This document shows, in pieces, positions 62,095 through 64,000 of a stretch of DNA of 64,000 bases. Positions within the stretch are counted from its first letter, which is position 1; every line of letters begins with the position of its first letter. The notes under the pieces are model-generated. The model did no database searches. It was not told where the DNA came from and was given only the letters and a program-made list of their open reading frames with translations. This DNA is from Desulfovibrionales bacterium (GTDB lineage Bacteria > Desulfobacterota > Desulfovibrionia > Desulfovibrionales > Desulfonatronaceae), in assembly GCA_007693505.1 (NCBI GenBank), contig REDL01000059.1:1-64000 (forward strand), read 5' to 3'. The translations under genes and the position numbers were made by a program.

Positions 62095-62482
62095 TTTCAG
62101 GGTTTTGGGATTTTCTACAGTAACATCTTTCCGGATTCTGATGCCGAACCCTCCTGCTTCACCAAGCTTAGCGCTACCGCAAAGGACGACTCTTTTTGAG
62201 ACCTGAATTACGTCCAGAAAAAAAACAATCCTCAAATCAACGTTCTAATTCTTTTTAAAAAAACTAGCGAAATCCAACAAAGCTGTCAATATTTTATAAA
62301 ATTTTTTTTAAATTTTTTTAATGTTTATTTTCTATAAAATTTTTCTTAACTTCGCCCTGTTTCTGGTGTACTGACGGAGTTTCCAAGAACAGGGTAGCCC
62401 CGGTTCGACATGACCTTTGGTGTTCATATTGCGCCTGAGAGTGCGATTGGATACTCAGGATTGATGACAAGTGGAGAAGTAA

Positions 62483-63139
62483 ATGGCTGAAAAGAATTGC
62501 GAAATGAAATCCCTGGCCGCGTATCAGCGGATCAGGGACATGATCATCACCAGGGAGAAACTCCCTGGAACGCGGCTTGTGATCTCGGAGTTGGAGGAAG
62601 AACTGGGCATCGGCAAGGGGCCGCTCCGGGAAGCGCTGATGCGCCTGGACCGGTCCGGCCTGGTGCGCAATATTCCCTACAAGGGTGCGCTGGTGGCCGA
62701 GGCTCCGCGGATGCGCGAGATTGAGATCATTTATGAAATGCGGGTCAAGCTGGAGACGACCCTGGCCCTGGAGGCCATGGCCAATATGGACGAGCCGGGC
62801 ATTGCCAAACTGGAATCCATGCTGACGGAAATGCAGCCAGGCCTGGACCTTCAGACCCTATACCATCTGGACCGCCAGTTTCATGCCCTGATTTACGAAT
62901 ACTCACGGCTGACCCACCTTTGCCTGGTGGTGGACAAGCTGATGGAGTCCGTGGACATCTTCCTGGTCAATCGTCCCCGGGACGACAACGATCTGGCGCG
63001 GATGTACGAGCAGCACGTCCAGATTCTGGAAGCCTTCAAAAAGAAAGACGAGGCCATGCTCAAGGATATTTTCAAGCAGAATATCAAGAACGGGCTGCGG
63101 TTGATTAAGAAAGTCTATAGCCGATTCATGTTTCACTAG
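62483..63139 (+). CDS. GntR-family regulator, FCD (FadR) subgroup
   Basis: N-terminal winged helix with LVISELEEELGIGKGPLREALMRLDRSGLVRNIPYKGALV, where the second helix is the recognition helix. C-terminal FCD ligand domain (about 75-215) with metal-binding positions in YHLDRQFHALIYEYS and YEQHVQILEAFKK. Regulators of this group often respond to organic acids. GGAGAAG precedes ATG 62483. It diverges from the TRAP and amino-acid genes and probably represses them until the substrate arrives. Confidence 0.92.
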   Translation: MAEKNCEMKSLAAYQRIRDMIITREKLPGTRLVISELEEELGIGKGPLREALMRLDRSGLVRNIPYKGALVAEAPRMREIEIIYEMRVKLETTLALEAMANMDEPGIAKLESMLTEMQPGLDLQTLYHLDRQFHALIYEYSRLTHLCLVVDKLMESVDIFLVNRPRDDNDLARMYEQHVQILEAFKKKDEAMLKDIFKQNIKNGLRLIKKVYSRFMFH

Positions 63140-63205
63140 CCCTATTCAGGTCCCAATCCGAGCCATTCCATCTTTCAGAAGAACGATACTGAACACAAAT
63201 CGCGC

Positions 63206-63997
63206 TTATCGAGACATGGAGAAAAGGCGGATACGCCGGGCGACCAGCCACTGAACTTCTTTGGTGATCAATTGCAGGCGAGAGAGCGGGTTCTCCTGCT
63301 CTTCAGGCATGAGATCTCGCAGCCCCTGCCCCAAAGCGCGCAGAATATCGGTATGCACATTTACCTTGCGTATCCCGAACTCCAGGGCTTGACACAACAA
63401 TTGCTCCGTCAATCGACTGCCGCCGTGCAGGACCAGGGGCACGGGGGTCTTTGCCGTCAGTTCGGCCAGCAGTTCTATGCGCCCTGCGTACTCGGAGCTG
63501 GAAAGCCCTTTGGGTACGGAAAAAGCCAGGAAATCAACCCGGGTTCTCTCCAGGAAATCCAGCACTTGTGATATTTCCTGTAGATCGGAGCAAAGCGGTC
63601 CATACTCCCCTTCCAACTCTGCTCCGGCTTCGTGTGCCAGGAGCCGTGCCTCGTTGGTCAACCGGGTGTTCTCGGCAAGTTCAAGATGAGCTGCATCGAA
63701 CATCACAGATGGCAAACCCAGTTCCAGAGCCTCCCGGACAACGGCCAGGCTCCGGCCGTGATTGAGCTGCAAGGTTATCGGAACGTTCGCTTTCTGAGCA
63801 GCAAACAGGGCGGCCTGGGCTATTGGACCAAGCCCCACATACCGCAGATTATCCGCATCCAGGGAGATGACTGCTGGGGCGCCCTCTGTCTCCGCTGCTG
63901 CCACCACGGCCCGTATGCATTCCAAACTATAGACACTGAAGCAGCCGATGGCAGACCCAGCGGGAATCTGTGCCAGGCATTGGCTGAGTTTGCTCAT
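63206..63997 (-). CDS. Class II (fructose-bisphosphate/tagatose-type) aldolase family protein, catalytic Asp replaced
   Basis: The 263-residue TIM barrel resembles KbaY/GatY aldolases: VPITLQLNHGRSLAVVREAL, PSVMFDAAHLELAENTRLT, GAELEGEYGPL and VPLVLHGGSRLTEQLL, with KVNVHTDILRAL near the end. Zinc ligands are present (His in NHG and LHGGS). The catalytic Asp of the LHLDHG motif reads Asn here, and the AELG-x-GG-x-ED loop is altered. Aldolase activity is therefore uncertain. Its start is at 63997, three bases from the window edge. Confidence 0.8.
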   Translation of the reverse strand: MSKLSQCLAQIPAGSAIGCFSVYSLECIRAVVAAAETEGAPAVISLDADNLRYVGLGPIAQAALFAAQKANVPITLQLNHGRSLAVVREALELGLPSVMFDAAHLELAENTRLTNEARLLAHEAGAELEGEYGPLCSDLQEISQVLDFLERTRVDFLAFSVPKGLSSSEYAGRIELLAELTAKTPVPLVLHGGSRLTEQLLCQALEFGIRKVNVHTDILRALGQGLRDLMPEEQENPLSRLQLITKEVQWLVARRIRLFSMSR

Positions 63998-64000
63998 TGG

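Larger units (their letters stand above)
61655..62482. other. AT-rich control region between dctP and the GntR gene
   Basis: An 828-base divergent promoter region with no supportable gene. It contains palindromes (61705-61816 and 61828-61842), a REP-like repeat at 62065-62094, a very AT-rich tract (62285-62345) and a CCCTGTT...AACAGGG hairpin at 62355-62394. A 103-residue frame at 61924-62235 is built partly of the REP element and is not taken as a gene. Confidence 0.5.

Noticed and set aside
61924-62235. 103-residue minus-strand frame in the TRAP control region
   Set aside because: Part of it is the widespread REP-type palindrome reading VIPAKVGIQS. No ribosome binding site is seen, so it is not taken as a gene.
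1-64000. tRNA, rRNA and IS transposase genes
   Set aside because: No T-loop GGTTCGA-type tRNA pattern, no rRNA segment and no transposase-like protein were found.

Overview
The window reads as a chromosome segment of a Gram-negative, anaerobic deltaproteobacterium of the Desulfovibrionales type. The evidence is a GC-rich background, complete minCDE, ispG, proS and xseA housekeeping genes, several sigma-54 enhancer-binding regulators, a standalone molybdopterin oxidoreductase, a GlpC/HdrD-like iron-sulfur protein and arsenic resistance genes. The lysine 2,3-aminomutase/beta-lysine acetyltransferase pair (ablAB) makes the osmolyte N-acetyl-beta-lysine and points to a saline or soda-lake habitat. 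Desulfonatronum would fit, but the genus is a guess.

Layout. 1-1080: a minus-strand run of small unrecognised proteins, cut by the left edge. 1476-4878: a three-gene two-component system of QseE/QseG/QseF (GlrK/GlrR) type. 5011-6826: minCDE. 7053-7829: an orphan larB. 8251-10633: ablBA. 10772-12022: a PAS-LuxR regulator with a homopolymer at its 5' end. 12182-13290: gene wreckage (cut acetyltransferase, frameshifted PadR regulator, cut permease). 13267-20181: an arsenic and thiol-redox island (rhodanese, ArsC, ArsP-like permease, CcdA, three thioredoxin-fold proteins, two ArsR repressors, Acr3). 20374-27729: GlpC-like protein, ispG, hicB with a nonsense-mutated hicA, proS, xseA and an M23 peptidase. 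27950-30822: Ser/Thr kinase with a partner phosphoesterase, and an SDR. 31022-36783: cation efflux, a tiny glycine-rich membrane protein, DMT transporter, pirin, thioesterase, methyltransferase and SelO. 36915-41439: an RND efflux pump. 42268-46311: a sigma-54 regulator convergent with a Tat-exported molybdopterin enzyme. 46748-49094: more wreckage around an intact PIN-domain toxin-antitoxin pair. 49255-52870: E1 alpha/beta and a TraB-family protein. 53291-63997: an amino-acid or sulfonate catabolic region with a TRAP transporter.

The last region is the most coherent metabolic unit. A TRAP transporter (DctPQM) imports an acid. A PLP enzyme of the D-cysteine desulfhydrase/L-cysteate sulfo-lyase family releases sulfide or sulfite plus 2-aminoacrylate. 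RidA next to it hydrolyses 2-aminoacrylate to pyruvate. A racemase, an aldehyde dehydrogenase and a 420-residue protein I cannot place travel with them, and a divergent GntR/FCD regulator faces several palindromes. The 57.4-61.7 kb part is visibly AT-rich and looks imported.

A 138-bp MITE-like palindromic element occurs in three full copies and one stub. Several other short repeat families (8-bp and 7-bp tandem repeats, REP-like hairpins) sit between genes. Several genes are clearly broken: hicA, padR, the first YraQ-type permease, a CatB-type acetyltransferase, an ORF6N protein and an iron-dependent alcohol dehydrogenase.
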